Counted from the first letter of the stretch, positions 1 to 11,545 are shown. The stretch: DNA of 64,000 bases from Vombatus ursinus (GCF_900497805.2 NW_020949602.1:8547790-8611789); one strand, 5' to 3'. Program-made: numbers and translations. The notes: generated by a model not told the origin, from the letters alone.

Positions 1-734
1 CTGAGGGCTGAAGCTCCCAAAGTCACTGTTCTTTCTTTTATGATTCAATCCAGCCCTCTGCCAGGCCCTTTGGTGGGAAACAGGAGAGGTCCCTGCCTTC
101 AGGCAGGATAGGCAGCAAAACATGGTGAAAACACACTGGTCCTGGAGGCAGGAAACCTCACTCGGAATACAGGCTCTATTTACAGCCCCCTAGGCAGTGG
201 GCGAGTTCTCACCATCTCCAAAATGGAGATAATTTGTAATTAATAATACATATTATGTAATTATAATTAATAATATTAATATAATTATAGTCCACTCCAC
301 AGATTTATAGATATAGAGCTCTTCATTTTACAGCTTAGGAAGTTGAGGTCCAGATTTGTTGTGAGGAAAACATTTTGGAAATCTCAAAGTGCCATAGAAA
401 AGACGGTCACTTCTTAATCTCTCTAATACCAATTGGATTCCTTATATTCCTGGTACTTATCCATCTTAATTATGCTTTTGTCTGAGTCACTGATTTCATC
501 CACGTAGGAAACTTCTAGTGTAGAAGCTCCCTCCACCAGTAAGTCTTCTGTAATTTGACATCTTAGGGAGCTTCCTAGGGCACAGAGAGACTAAGTGATT
601 TTTACAGCAATCCTTCCAGGGACAGAAATAGTGCAAAGATGCTTATCCCCATTTTTCACAAAGGTAAACTGAGACCTGGAGAGAGGAAATGACTGGATGT
701 GGAGCCCAGTAAGAGATCCAGTGACCCTCACCCT

Positions 735-830
735 GGTTATGACAGGATAAGTATTATTGTCCCCTTTTCTAGATGAGGAAACAGAGACTCAGAAAGGAGA
801 AAAGACTTAGCCTGAGTCCCTTTCGATTTC
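735..830 (-). repeat. MIR-like SINE fragment
   Basis: Reverse complement of the SINE core: 'tagatgaggaaacagagac' follows 'tattattgtcccc'. Old and partial. Confidence 0.7.
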
Positions 831-1174
831 AAAGCAATAATCCCGTTTGGGGATCTAAGGAGCCATGGTTTTCTGTTTTGTTTCCCAAGATGAATTCCTA
901 AAGAAAATTGGATTGGGTAACCCTGCTACAGCGGGTGAGTGGCAGGGTCTGGATTGGAACCCAAACCCATCCGTCATGCCTTTCAGTATTTCATAACAAA
1001 AGAGGTCATTTTGTTTACTTTTCTATAGTATAATAATGAGCATCCCAGTCCAGGTGAAAGAGTGTCTGATGTTGGGCTGAGACCACCTGGCTCTGATTCC
1101 TCCTGCACTGCCGACCAAACAAAGCCCAGGCCCTTGGGCCTCTCCAGAATTCATGTGCTTTGTGTTCCAGCCAG

Positions 1175-1350
1175 CGTGGCCAGCTTGCTGTGGTCTGAAT
1201 CCTCTGTTCCAGAGCCTGCCTCTTACCCTTCCTTTGCACGGGCTGCCCCATGCCTGGGACACTTGCTCTCTTAGAACCTTAGCTTCCTTCAGGCATCAAC
1301 TGCAGAAACTTTTTCCTGGTCATAGCTCCCTCTTGTCCTCAACAGAACTT
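1175..1350 (+). repeat. L2 LINE 3'-region fragment
   Basis: Contains the L2-type order 'tttgcacgggctgccccatg', then 'accttagcttccttcaggc', then a caact/cttttcctgg block. These match the 3' part of L2 that recurs at 3105, 11575, 20035 and 21440. Diverged and truncated. Confidence 0.75.
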
Positions 1351-1387
1351 TTCTTGATTTGTTTAAATGTTATATATTGCCCCCAAC

Positions 1388-1613
1388 ACAATGTAACACT
1401 CACAAATATTATCTCATTTGACCTTTACAACAGCTGTGGGAGGTAGGTGCATTTATTATCCCCATTTTGCAGATGAGGAAATGGAAGCAAACGGGTTGAG
1501 TGACTTGCCCAGGGTCACACAGCTAGTAAGAGTCTGAGTCTGGATTTGTTCTCAGGAAGATGAGTCTTCCTGACTCCACACTGGCATTCTATCCACAGTG
1601 CCACCTAGCTGCC
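1388..1613 (-). repeat. MIR/Mar-type tRNA-derived SINE
   Basis: Reads in reverse complement from the 3' part ('tattatctcatttgacc', 'atgaggaaatgg') to the tRNA-like 5' head ('gtgccacctagctgccc'). About 225 bp, close to full length. Confidence 0.85.
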
Positions 1614-1750
1614 CTCATACATACACATGCATGTATATTTTACACATGCATGCACCTCAATAGGTGGGTGTGTACACATATATATGCAATATATGTTTGT
1701 GTATGTGTATGGACATGTGCGTACATATATACATACATATGTACATGTGT
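1614..1750. repeat. Alternating purine-pyrimidine low-complexity tract
   Basis: Degenerate ac/at/gt repeats (tacaca, catgca, tatata) with many TATG/CATA steps. It borders the left arm of the inverted duplication, and a few bases of it recur at the outer end of the right arm. Confidence 0.85.
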
Positions 1751-2115
1751 CGATTCAAACCCTCTTCTTCCTCTCAGGAATTTTTGTCTAGAACATGACC
1801 CTCGCTCCAATGTTTCGTTAACCCTGTGACTCCTGCTAAGTTCTTGCTTTCATGTAAGACTTGGTGCCATAACAAAGCCCCTCCACTACTTAGAACAGAC
1901 TTCCTGTCTGTCATTATTTCAATTCATCCAGTGGACTTTTCATGCTTAGTCTAAGGCATTTGATTAATTGATTGAGAAATCTACTTATGATATCAAGGCT
2001 GCAATGAGAGAGGGTGTTCTTGATCCCACCTTTATATAACAAAAAGTAATTCCATTTATTTCAAGGTAAATAGGATCTTGATTTATGAATTTGCTTAATA
2101 ATAATAATAATAATA
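1740..2115 (+). repeat. Left arm of near-perfect inverted duplication
   Basis: The sequence from about 1740 to the TAA tract at 2097-2115 is the reverse complement of about 3825-4207. Aligned by eye, the arms differ at one clear position (G at 1752 against A in the partner) over more than 350 bases, plus small length differences in the bordering simple repeats. Not a recognised SINE or LINE. The arm ends inside simple sequence on both sides. Confidence 0.95.
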
Positions 2116-2120
2116 ATAAA
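2097..2120. repeat. (TAA)n microsatellite
   Basis: Eight or so TAA units joining the left inverted arm to the 3' tail of the minus-strand SINE that follows. Confidence 0.95.
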
Positions 2121-2480
2121 AGCAGTAATCTGTGGCGCTTTCAGGTTTGCAAAGCACTGTATAAATATTATCTCATTTGATCATCACAATAACCCCAGGA
2201 GGTACTAAGAAGGAAGCAAGCATTTATTAAGCTGCTACTATATGCCAAGCACTGAGCTAAGCACTTTCCAAAAATGATCTCATTTTATTCTAGCAACAAC
2301 ACTGTGAGGCAGAGGCTATTATCATCCCCATTTTACAGTTAAGGAAACTGAGCCAAATAGAGATTAAGTGGTTTGTCCAGGGTCCACACATGCTAGTGAG
2401 TGTCTGAGGATACATTCGAACTGAGGTCTTCTTGACTCTAAGTCTAGTGCTCTACCCACTGAACCACCCAATTGCCTCCA
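2121..2480 (-). repeat. Two overlapping SINE/ancient repeat pieces
   Basis: 2121-2205 is the 3' part of a MIR-type SINE ('ttgcaaagcactgtataaat'). 2206-2290 is a head of the unassigned 'tattaagctgctactatatg' repeat. 2290-2480 resumes a minus-strand SINE through 'aaggaaactgagcc' to a head ending 'gaaccacccaattgcc'. This looks like one repeat landing in another. Confidence 0.75.
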
Positions 2481-2539
2481 TTATCTTCTCTACCATAAAT
2501 GTTAGTTTCTCTTAGAGCTTTTTACCCAGGAACATCATC

Positions 2540-2775
2540 CTTGGTGCAATGGAAAGAATGCGAATCTTGGAGTCACCTAGGTTGTGACTCCAGACTGTGC
2601 TGCTTAATTGGGCTTAGGAGTCATGGGGCCTTCTCTGGACCTCAGTTGCCTCATCCGTAAAATGGAAATGATAAGTATAGCATAAGAGCTCCCAGGCTTT
2701 TTGTGAGAATAAATGATATAACACCTGAAAAACTCTTTGCAAACCTTAAAGTGTAAATGTTGTGTTATGTAAATG
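2540..2775 (+). repeat. MIR-like SINE
   Basis: Forward order: 'gcaatggaaagaatgcgaat', then 'cctcagttgcctcatccgt', then 'aaatggaaatgataa', then 'ctctttgcaaaccttaaag'. Full-length but old. Confidence 0.8.
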
Positions 2776-3104
2776 TTAGTTAATCATCACAATCACTTGT
2801 TGTTGCAAGGATATTGGTGGAGGGAATGAGCCATCCCTACTGGGGCAATCAGGGAAGATGTCATGAAGAGATAATGCCCAAGGGAAGTTTCACCTTGAAG
2901 GAAGATAAGGTTTCCAAACCCAGGGGAAGAGGAAAGCTTCCAGGCTTGAGAGATTTCTTGTGCAAATAGATGAAGACTATAAATAGTGCTGAGTTTAAGA
3001 AGAGATTCAATGAGAAGATATCTGGATTTCCTGCCAAGTGTGAGATTCCCTGATAATTTCCAGAGAACAGATGAGTGGATGGGCCAGGGGTTGCACGCTC
3101 TGTT

Positions 3105-3620
3105 TTCCAGCCAGACTGACCCACCCTCTGCTTCTGGTGTCGATCACTTTTCATCTGCTCCCCCCATGCCTTTGCACAGGGCTGTCCCCGATGCCTGGAG
3201 TACCCTCCCACCTTACAGCTTCCCCTGGAAACCCTTAGCTCTCTTCAGGGCTCAGCTGAGGTACCACTTCCTACAAAAAACATTTGCTGTTTCCCCAGTT
3301 ATCATTACTCCCTCCTTGCAAAAACAAACAGACAGAACAAAACAGCCCTTTATATTTTTTTACATAAATTTCATATTCACTCTTCTCAGCCTGTCTCACT
3401 TTTACCCAAGTGTTCCGTTTGCTCTCATTGGCAGCCCCTCCTCTCCCACCCAGTTATTTGTCACTTGCTTCACATCTCCTTGGCTGTGTGTTCGTTGACA
3501 TGTGTACGTGGAAACCCCTTGAGGGCAGGAACAATTCTGTTTTTGTCTTTGTAAGCGCAGATTACGCTGGAATGCTGGAGTAGGTGTTTAATAGATGCTT
3601 ATGGGATCGAATTGAGTTTA
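3105..3620 (+). repeat. L2 LINE 3' end
   Basis: Long L2-like 3' segment: 'ccatgcctttgcacagggct', 'cagggctcagctgaggtacc', 'ccttgagggcaggaac' and a tail with 'taggtgtttaatagatgctt'. Among the most complete L2 ends in the window. A 170-codon open frame within it is repeat-derived. Confidence 0.85.
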
Positions 3621-3824
3621 GAATTTTATAAGTAGCTGGGTAACAATATGGGGGAGAAGGAGGGTGAGGTGTTAGGTTTGTTCTAGAAGTATTGAGACCC
3701 AAGGTGGCTGTGGTTTTCTGAAAGGCATCCCAGGAATGCTGGAAACAGTAGTGGGAATTGAAAAGTACATGAGAAAAAAAGATGGCGCCCTGAAGAAGGC
3801 TCTCTTTAGCATCCTTCCAAGCCC

Positions 3825-4207
3825 ATTATTATTATTATTAAGCAAATTCATAAATCAAGATCCTATTTACCTTGAAATAAATGGAATTACTTTTTGTTAT
3901 ATAAAGGTGGGATCAAGAACACCCTCTCTCATTGCAGCCTTGATATCATAAGTAGATTTCTCAATCAATTAATCAAATGCCTTAGACTAAGCATGAAAAG
4001 TCCACTGGATGAATTGAAATAATGACAGACAGGAAGTCTGTTCTAAGTAGTGGAGGGGCTTTGTTATGGCACCAAGTCTTACATGAAAGCAAGAACTTAG
4101 CAGGAGTCACAGGGTTAACGAAACATTGGAGCGAGGGTCATGTTCTAGACAAAAATTCCTGAGAGGAAGAAGAGGGTTTGAATTGACACATGTACATATA
4201 TATGTAT
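3825..4207 (-). repeat. Right arm of near-perfect inverted duplication
   Basis: Reverse complement of about 1740-2115, starting at an ATT run (3825-3840) and ending in 'acatgtacatatatatgta'. It ends about 100 bases before the exon 5 acceptor, so the copied block sits in the distal part of the 3' splice region. The spacer between the arms is about 1.7 kb. Confidence 0.95.
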
Positions 4208-4251
4208 TGCCTATTGTTTCAGTTATACTATAGGAGCCCATGCTAAATTAG

Positions 4252-4728
<477 letters not shown>

Positions 4729-5042
4729 TGAGCTACTTCCTGTCGAGAAGAGTATAGGAGGCATCGTTTCATATATAAATAGCTTGATTTCGCACCTACT
4801 CCGGTGGTTCTGTGACCTCACTGTTGTGGTCAGTCCCTCCGACAGTGCAGATCACGACCCATCCCTGCCTGCCCATTCTGTGACCCTCTTGTTCAGGAAC
4901 CATCTTTGTTTTAATCCAGTGTCTCTATAGTGCCTACTGTGTGCTCAGAACTGTGCCAAGCACTGAGGGTGGGGGGGGACTCAAAGGAAATGGGAGCCAT
5001 TAACCCCCACCCCAAAAAAGAGAGAGCCACAGTAATCACTGA

Positions 5043-5185
5043 CATCTTCCTGTATAGTGCTTTGAGGTTTGGTGAGTGCTTGACAGACACTGTCTCATTC
5101 AAGCCTGACAACAGCCCTGTGAGGTAGGTGCTATGAAAAGCATTATCCCCATTTGACAGATGAGGAAGCAGAGGTATAAAGAGCC
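5043..5185 (-). repeat. MIR-type SINE fragment
   Basis: Reverse-complement SINE: 'atagtgctttgaggtttgg', 'gtgaggtaggtgctat' and 'cagatgaggaagcagagg'. Preceded at about 4915-4970 by a short 'tgcctactgtgtgctcag' head of the unassigned repeat family. Confidence 0.75.
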
Positions 5186-5859
5186 AAAAACCCTGCCCAG
5201 AGGTACCCAAATAATTTCAGAGGCGAGTGCTGAGAAAGCACATTAATAAGTGTAACATTACAGGCTCCAGGATAGAAATGCCACAGGAGCATATGGATGA
5301 GGAGAGAACTCATTTGGACCTGGGCTTTTCAAGGAGGGGGTCATGAAGGCAGAGAGGCTCCATCTGGGCCCAGAGGATGGGTAGGGTTTGGAGAGAAGAG
5401 AGCATGGAAGACGTTTCCGACAAGAACAGTTTGAAACAAAGCAAGAAAATGGAAATGAGCACAGAATTGTTAAATAGGATTGTATTGGAAATTGAGGAGA
5501 ATAGTTTAGCAACAAGAGGTCAGATGGTGAGTCACAGCATCCAAGGCCTTAATTAAAGAAGTAATGCTAATCAGTATATTAGCGAGGGTCACCAGGACAC
5601 AATTAAACTTAAGTGTTTTGCAAAGAAAGATGGCCTTTAGCATGGACCTCCTGGAATGCCTCATCACCATGGCATGGAAGGAGCCCAGAATTCTCAAAAT
5701 CTGTGCAGGGGATTCGTCTGTTCTGACTGGTCTTACAAAGCTGAAAAGCTTCCAGGATAAACCCAATGGTATACTGCTATTGTCTGTCTTTGCCAGACCG
5801 GTGTATATTCAGACAAGGTTCATCACCAGATGAACTTCTGGGTGAGACATTTCTTCAGC

Positions 5860-7325
5860 CGTGGTCATCCAGTAAAAGGAAAGAGAATAGACAGAAGGCA
5901 GAATGGATAACCAAACCCAACCCAGCAGTCTGCTGTATACAAGAAACATTGAAAAAGCAGACACAAACACAGAGAATCAAAACGAGAGGCCCGAACAAAA
6001 ATTGTTCAGCAGGTGAATCCAAAAAAGCAAGAGTTACAATCATGCTGTCAAACAGAGCAAAAGCAAAAATTCACAATGTCAGTAGAGATAATGAAGATTT
6101 ATATGTTTAAAAGAGGATAGGCAGTGAACCAATTTTATTACTAAATGTGTACTCATCAAATGTTATAACATCTAAATTCATAAAGGAAAAGTTAACTGAA
6201 TTGCAAAAAAAGATATGGATGTTAACAGAATAATAGTAAGAGCTTTAATGTTCCTTCCTTAGATCTGGACACGTGTATTAGATAAACAAAAGGGAAAATA
6301 TAGAACTGAACTAAGTGTTGGAGAATTTGGACCCCAAAGACCTATGGTGTCTTTTGAAGGGTAACATTAAATAATATACATACTTCTCAACAGTACGTGA
6401 TACTTTTATAAAAATAGACCATGTGTGAAAGGCATGAATTATAAATAAATATAAAAAATGAAATAGTAAATGTCTTATGCAAACCATAATGCAGTAAAAG
6501 TAGCGATTCATACAGAGAACACAAATAAAGTATTTTAGTCCAACGTGGAAACTTGACAAAAATATTTTGAATAACGAATGGCGTAAAGAATAAAGCATAG
6601 AGACAATTAATAACTCTGTGATGAGACAAAAAATAATAGAATTTCTGAAATGCATGTAAGACAATCTTGAGAGGAAAATTATAGCCCTTACAACATACAT
6701 TAACAGAATAGAAAATAGGGGACTAATGAACTGAATATGCAATTAAAACATTAAAAGCCAACAAATGAATCCAAGTCCCACACGGAAGAAATCTTGAAAA
6801 CTAGAGGAAAAATAAAGCAATTGAAAACAAAAAAGACACAGAACTGATAAGCAACACTAAAAGCTGGGGGGTTTTGTAAATATTAATAAGGTCAATAAGC
6901 CTTTAGCCAACCTGAGTAAAAAGAAGATGGAGTAAAATCAGATTTTAAAAAATTTTATATGAACATGGTAAAATCACAGCAGAGAAAAGAACCTATCAGA
7001 ACCTACTATATATAGGTACACACAAGGAAAAAGGAATTTTTTTAAATAAAAGATCATCTAAAAAATTTCGAAATAAGCAGACTAACATAGAGGACTTCAT
7101 CCAAATACAAAAATAGAAATTGAACTAGATATATAGGAATCACAAAATGAGAGGTAGAAATGATCCTGGTCCAGACAGATTTACGGGAGTATTCTGTCGA
7201 ACTTTAAATAACAAGAAATATCAATACTACACAAATTATTCTCAAATATGGAAAAAGGAAATGTGCTAACAAACTCAATTTGTGATGCCTAAACCAGGGA
7301 AGGATAAAGCAAAAAAAAAAAAAAA
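5860..7325 (+). mobile_element. Decayed L1 LINE, ORF2 remnants
   Basis: Non-LTR retrotransposon fossil in gene orientation. Frame-broken ORF2 pieces appear in the proper L1 order. An endonuclease-domain stretch has CCIQETLKKQTQTQ (about 5930), KAKIHNVSRDNEDLYV (about 6060-6108) and LLLNVYSSNVITSKFIKEKL (about 6137-6197). A reverse-transcriptase start has DPGPDRFTG (about 7162-7188) and MPKPGKDKAKK (about 7288-7320), which resemble the L1 SPGPDGFT and IPKPG motifs. The region between is AT-rich with a KSW motif like the L1 linker. Many stops and shifts are present and the 3' half of RT is missing. It ends in an A-run (7310-7325). It cannot be active. Confidence 0.85.
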
Positions 7326-7584
7326 GAGAATTCAAAGACCCTCGACCAAGTTGTAGAGTTTGTACCAGTTTGCATTGGTGTGGGAAGGACCATCATTAAT
7401 AAAATCAGAGTTCCTAGGAGTGTTAAGGTCAGTGTGCTGCCTCTAGGTAGTCTGCATCAGAGGCAAAGAAATGAGGTCGAGCAAACAAATGAAAGATCCG
7501 CTATTTAATTCTCATGGAAATGAAGAAATTCTAGAATAAGAACCCCTTCCATCCCTCAGCTGTGAGTCATTCATAAATCTAAAG

Positions 7585-7735
7585 TGGAAGAGAACTTGGA
7601 GGCCATCTAGTCTAACCTATTAAATTTGCAGATGAGGAAACTGAGGTTAAGTAACTTGCTAATGGTCACACAAGTTATAAGCATCAGAGGTGGAATTTGA
7701 ACCCAATTCCTGTGATTACATAAAAGTAGATCTTT
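7585..7735 (-). repeat. MIR-type SINE
   Basis: Reverse complement: 'catctagtctaacc', 'gatgaggaaactgaggttaa', 'gtggaatttgaaccc'. Partial. Confidence 0.8.
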
Positions 7736-7854
7736 TTTTGCACAAACAAAACCAATGCAGCTAAAATTAAAAAGGAAACAGTGGGAGAGGGAGATTTTTG
7801 CAGGAAAATAAATCAGAATCTTTGATAGCATATCATTCTGAAATATATTGATTG

Positions 7855-7972
7855 TGTGAAGCACAGAGGGATTAAATTTCTAGCCCAGGGTCAAATAGCG
7901 AGTCAGCTCAGGGAAAGGGCTTGAACGCAGGTCTTCCTGAACCAAGCCACGCACTCTATCCACTCTAGGAAA
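7855..7972 (-). repeat. SINE head fragment
   Basis: 'agcccagggtcaaatagcga', 'gggcttgaacgcaggtcttc' and 'cactctatccactc' are the tRNA-like 5' half in reverse complement. Confidence 0.7.
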
Positions 7973-8079
7973 CTCTAGCTCTAGAATAAACCAACGATAA
8001 TATTATTTTCTAAACAAACTTGAACATTGTCTGTGATAACGTGTTGACACGCGGAAAGAAATTTGACATCCGTGTATTT

Positions 8080-8180
8080 CAGTTCAACGAGCATTTATTT
8101 AATATCTGCTCTTTTGGCACTGGGGATACAAAAACGGAAGGACCAACGGTCCCTGCCTTTAAAGGGTTTGCCTATAAAAC
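8080..8180 (+). repeat. Unassigned ancient repeat, head segment
   Basis: 'gagcatttatttaatatctg' through 'cactggggatacaaaaacgg' to 'ggtccctgcctttaaagg' matches the head of the repeat family seen in full at 17265-17770. Confidence 0.7.
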
Positions 8181-8229
8181 CGTATATGTAGATATGGTTA
8201 TATTTATATAAACCCTAAAGAATCAGGAC

Positions 8230-9080
8230 AGAAGTTTCCTCCTTCCAAGATGAGGCTCTAAAGTTTTAAATTCTCAACAGCCTGATTCAGGGGAATAGCG
8301 ACTCACAGGACTGTTTCCGCACCGGAGGTGAATCCTGTTCCTTACCTTGTCTTTGCATATTTTTTGCCATTCACGAGCCCATGTTTTTTTTATTTTGCCT
8401 CATCACCTCTGGGGCCAATGTCCGAAGTGAAATTGACAGCCAAGCGTCCCCTCCGTTCTGCTGCCCTTGTAGATTTCCATCTTACTGGAGAAGGGAAGAG
8501 GGAAGGTTGAGCGTGACGACACCCGCCTCCCCAGCTGATGCCTCGCATTCTCAGCTATTGAAAATGCCAGTTATCCAGAACAAACAAACTGCCCGAAAGC
8601 ACAGGTCAAATTCAATGTTTCGGGGGGGCTGGGGGCGGGTCTGTTGTATCTTTGTTGTCCCCTATCGCAATAACAAGATGGTGAATGTGTTCATTTGGCC
8701 GTGAGCTTGAGGACGGTGAGCGCTCTCCGACGGGAGGGAAGGTCTGTCCTTTGGTCAGGGCTCGGCGAAAACGAGCTTGTTAGATGCAGACAAGTCGTCA
8801 GCTCGAAGTGAGCGCGCTGGTTGTTTTTCATATGTGTTCGGCATATGTGGCGCTCACGTGCAAGGACGAGGCCTCAGCTCTGCCCTGTTGTCTTCTGTTT
8901 TGGCTTAAGGAGCCGAAAGGCAGGTTATTAATGTCACTTAGAGGCCCGATCACTGTCTTTGTGTTCTTCTGCAAATAGCTAACCCTGATACGGAGCTAAT
9001 TATAAACAGCCTCCTTAGTTAATAACTCAGTAATATGTTTGTTCTTTTCTCATTAGCCTCTTCTAGCTGGGCTCCAAAAA
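8230..9080. promoter_or_regulatory. Repeat-poor block, candidate intronic enhancer
   Basis: About 850 bp with no recognisable SINE or LINE in a repeat-dense intron. It has unusually many CpG dinucleotides for this window around 8630-8790. An inverted pair of SOX-like sites (ATCTTTGTTGT at 8648-8658, AATAACAAGAT at 8669-8679) is followed by two CATATG E-boxes (8829-8834, 8842-8847) and a CACGTG (8855-8860). The distal end (8980-9060) has several TAAT-type homeodomain cores. Function is inferred only from motif density and lack of repeats. Confidence 0.4.
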
Positions 9081-9237
9081 AAAAAAATCTTTAAATACAT
9101 AAAGGCAGCAGCATTATCAGTGCCCAGAATAGCTGGGTTTTAGAGAGAAAGGGTCATCCATCAGTCGCTTAATTCATGCCTCTGATGCTGTTGTCCAGAC
9201 TGCTGACAGAGGGAAATGATGAAATACAGCCCTTGTC

Positions 9238-9330
9238 CTGTAGTTGACTATAAGCTTTTTTGAGGACAGGAACTGAAACATTTTTCACCTTTGTCTCCCC
9301 AGCCCCAAACAAAAGTCTTTTCACAGAGTA
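9238..9330 (+). repeat. L2 3'-terminal fragment
   Basis: 'gaggacaggaactgaaac' and 'tttgtctccccagcccc' are the L2 tail signature. Confidence 0.65.
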
Positions 9331-9334
9331 ATAC

Positions 9335-9545
9335 AGAAGAGAGGTAGCGTGGAAAGTATGCGGAATTTGTACCCAGAGGACCTGGGTTCAAATCTTGTCT
9401 CTCTCACTTACTACCTGTGTGACCTTGCTCAAGTCACTTGTATTCTCCAGGCCTCAGTTTCCTCAGCTGTAAATAAAGGGCATTGGACTGGATGGCCTCT
9501 CTTGTGACCACTGAACCTTTGATTGCATAACCCTTTGAATGTTGG
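9335..9545 (+). repeat. MIR-like SINE, full length
   Basis: 'gaggtagcgtggaaagtatg', 'gacctgggttcaaatcttgt', 'cctcagtttcctcagctgta', then 'ggactggatggcctctct'. Forward orientation. Confidence 0.88.
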
Positions 9546-9760
9546 ACTTGAAGTCAGAAAGATTTGGGTTCAAATCCCCTGCCAGATGTGTGAGGCTGGA
9601 CAAATCACTGGAGTTCCCTTAGATTCCGTTTCCTTGTCTGTGAAATGGAAAGAACCATTCCTTTAGCCTACCTCACAAGGTTGTGAGGACGCTCCAAGGA
9701 CATAATGTCTGGAAAGCTCTTTGCAGACCCTGAAAGTGCTGTTTAGATGTCAGTAGCATG
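9546..9760 (+). repeat. MIR-like SINE, second copy in tandem
   Basis: Starts at 'acttgaagtcagaaagattt', with 'gggttcaaatcccctgccag', 'ccgtttccttgtctgtgaaa' and 'ctctttgcagacc'. Same orientation as the copy before it, but a more Mar-like 3' part. Confidence 0.85.
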
Positions 9761-9849
9761 GAGAGTGGTCGTTGGGAAACCTTTGGATTTAATTCCCATC
9801 AGATTTATAGTGTATTTGAGAGAAAAAGCACCTCTCCTGACTTAGGTCC

Positions 9850-10600
9850 ACATCAACAAACATTCCTTTGGGACCTACTATGTGCCAGGCACTATGATAG
9901 GTACTAGGGATGCAAAGATAAAAATGAAAATATTTACTTTCAAATAACATTCTATTGCGGAAAGTGCCATGTACTTATATAAGTAAACACAACACTCATT
10001 GAACCCTTACTGTGTGCCAGGCTCCATGCTAAACCCTGGAGATACAAGAAAGGCAAAAACTGCCCCTGCCTCCAAGGTGCTCAGAGTGTAATAGGGGAGA
10101 AGACATCAAGCAACCATGTACAAATTATACAAGATAAATTGGGGATATCTCAGAGGGAAGGCTCTAGCATTCAGGGGAATTGGGAAAGGCTTCCTATAGA
10201 TGGTGGGACTCAAGATGAGCAGAGAGATAGCATCCTCGGCACAAAGGACAGCTAGTCGGTGATAATGCAGAGTCAGGAGTGTCATGGGATGAAGGACAAC
10301 AAGGCCAATGTCACTGGATCTTAGACCATGTCAGAGGGTGTAAGATTAGAAAAGGCATCCTGTAGGGCTTGGCCCTCAATCTGAACCTTGAGGCAAGTGG
10401 AGAATTCCAAGAGGCAGCAGTGAGGGAGGAGTATATCCCAGGCACAGCCTAGGCAAATGCTCAGGGGTGGTAGATGGAATGTGGGGCATTTTGACTGAAA
10501 GGCAGAGCTCCTGAAGGAGAGTTATGCGAAACCAGTCTAGAAAGATAGACTGGAATGTAATTGTAAAGGAGATTAAATGTCACCAGGCCTATCCTTGAAC
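9850..10600 (+). repeat. Unassigned ancient repeat, two heads plus body
   Basis: Heads at about 9862-9960 and 9990-10120 ('actgtgtgccaggctccatg', 'cctccaaggtgctcagagtg'), followed by the family's long body: 'gaattgggaaaggcttcc', 'ggcctaggcaaatgctc'-like sequence and the 'tggaatgtggggcattttga' end region. See 17265-17770 for the family. Confidence 0.7.
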
Positions 10601-11139
10601 CTTTCCAGTAGGGGCAAGCCTTCCAAAGGCCATGTTTCCCTAACATTGTCTTCAAGGTTACCTTCAGCCTGAGGTCTTTGATGTTGTGCTTTGTGTGATA
10701 TACCATGGAACCATTTCTCTGAAGATGGCGACTCTACTCTATGCCATTATTTTAATGGGTATTTTAATCATTAGGGTAGGGCCTGCAATGGGGCACGTGC
10801 CATATTGCCTCTCCTTTAAAATGCAAGAAAAAGCCAGTCACAATCAGCATTGATCCTGATTAAGTGTTCGCCAATTTGACTTGGGACATTTGTGACTTTG
10901 GTAAAACCTATCTTTGTCTCTCTCCCACATCCCCTTGTCAGAATCTTTGACCTTTCCATGGCATACTAGCCAACCCCTTGCCCTGATTTATGAAACATCC
11001 ATGTTTCTATTGATACAATGAATCACTGAGATTTAATATGGTCTAAGAATCCTCTGATTAAGTCTTCTCTCAATGAGACCTCCCAACATGGAAATATCCC
11101 TGACCTTCCCTTCCCCTTAAAACTTCATATGGGAAGGAA

Positions 11140-11215
11140 AGGAAAGGAAATAAGCAATGATTAAATGCCTACTATGTACCAGGCACTATGCTAAGGCCTT
11201 TTACAAATATACCTT
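11140..11215 (+). repeat. Unassigned ancient repeat, short head
   Basis: 'tgattaaatgcctactatgt' then 'accaggcactatgctaagg'. Confidence 0.7.
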
Positions 11216-11269
11216 AGGGCTTGGTTTGGACAGTTCTCTGACTGACATATCATGTAATATTGTGTATTA

Positions 11270-11545
11270 TTGATGATGTCATCTTATCTCCCTACTAATC
11301 TGTTAATTTCAAGAGGGCAGGGGCCCATGTTTATCTAAACTTTGTATTTCTTCCATTGCCTCTGCATACAGCTGGCATTTAATTAATATCTTATTTGCTT
11401 CATATCTCTTATGACTCATCGTATAGCCTCCATGAAGGCAGGGACGTTCATTTTTGTGTTTATGTTCCTGTCATTCTGGAACAGCGTCTTCCAAACACTC
11501 TGCATTTAATAAATGCTTATTGATTGTTGATTGGTTGATCATATT
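11270..11545 (+). repeat. L2 3' ends, two in a row
   Basis: 11300-11395 ('caagagggcaggggccc' ... 'tggcatttaattaat') and 11420-11540 ('catgaaggcagggacg' ... 'ctgcatttaataaatgctta') are two copies of the L2 terminal segment head to tail. Confidence 0.75.

Noticed and set aside
2986-3498. 170-codon + strand open frame
   Set aside because: It lies within an L2 3' end, which has no stops in this frame by chance.
5610-5850. Possible processed pseudogene (GPPGMPHHHGMEG-like reading) before the L1 fossil
   Set aside because: No family recognised, frame short, no consistent second domain; composition may be chance.
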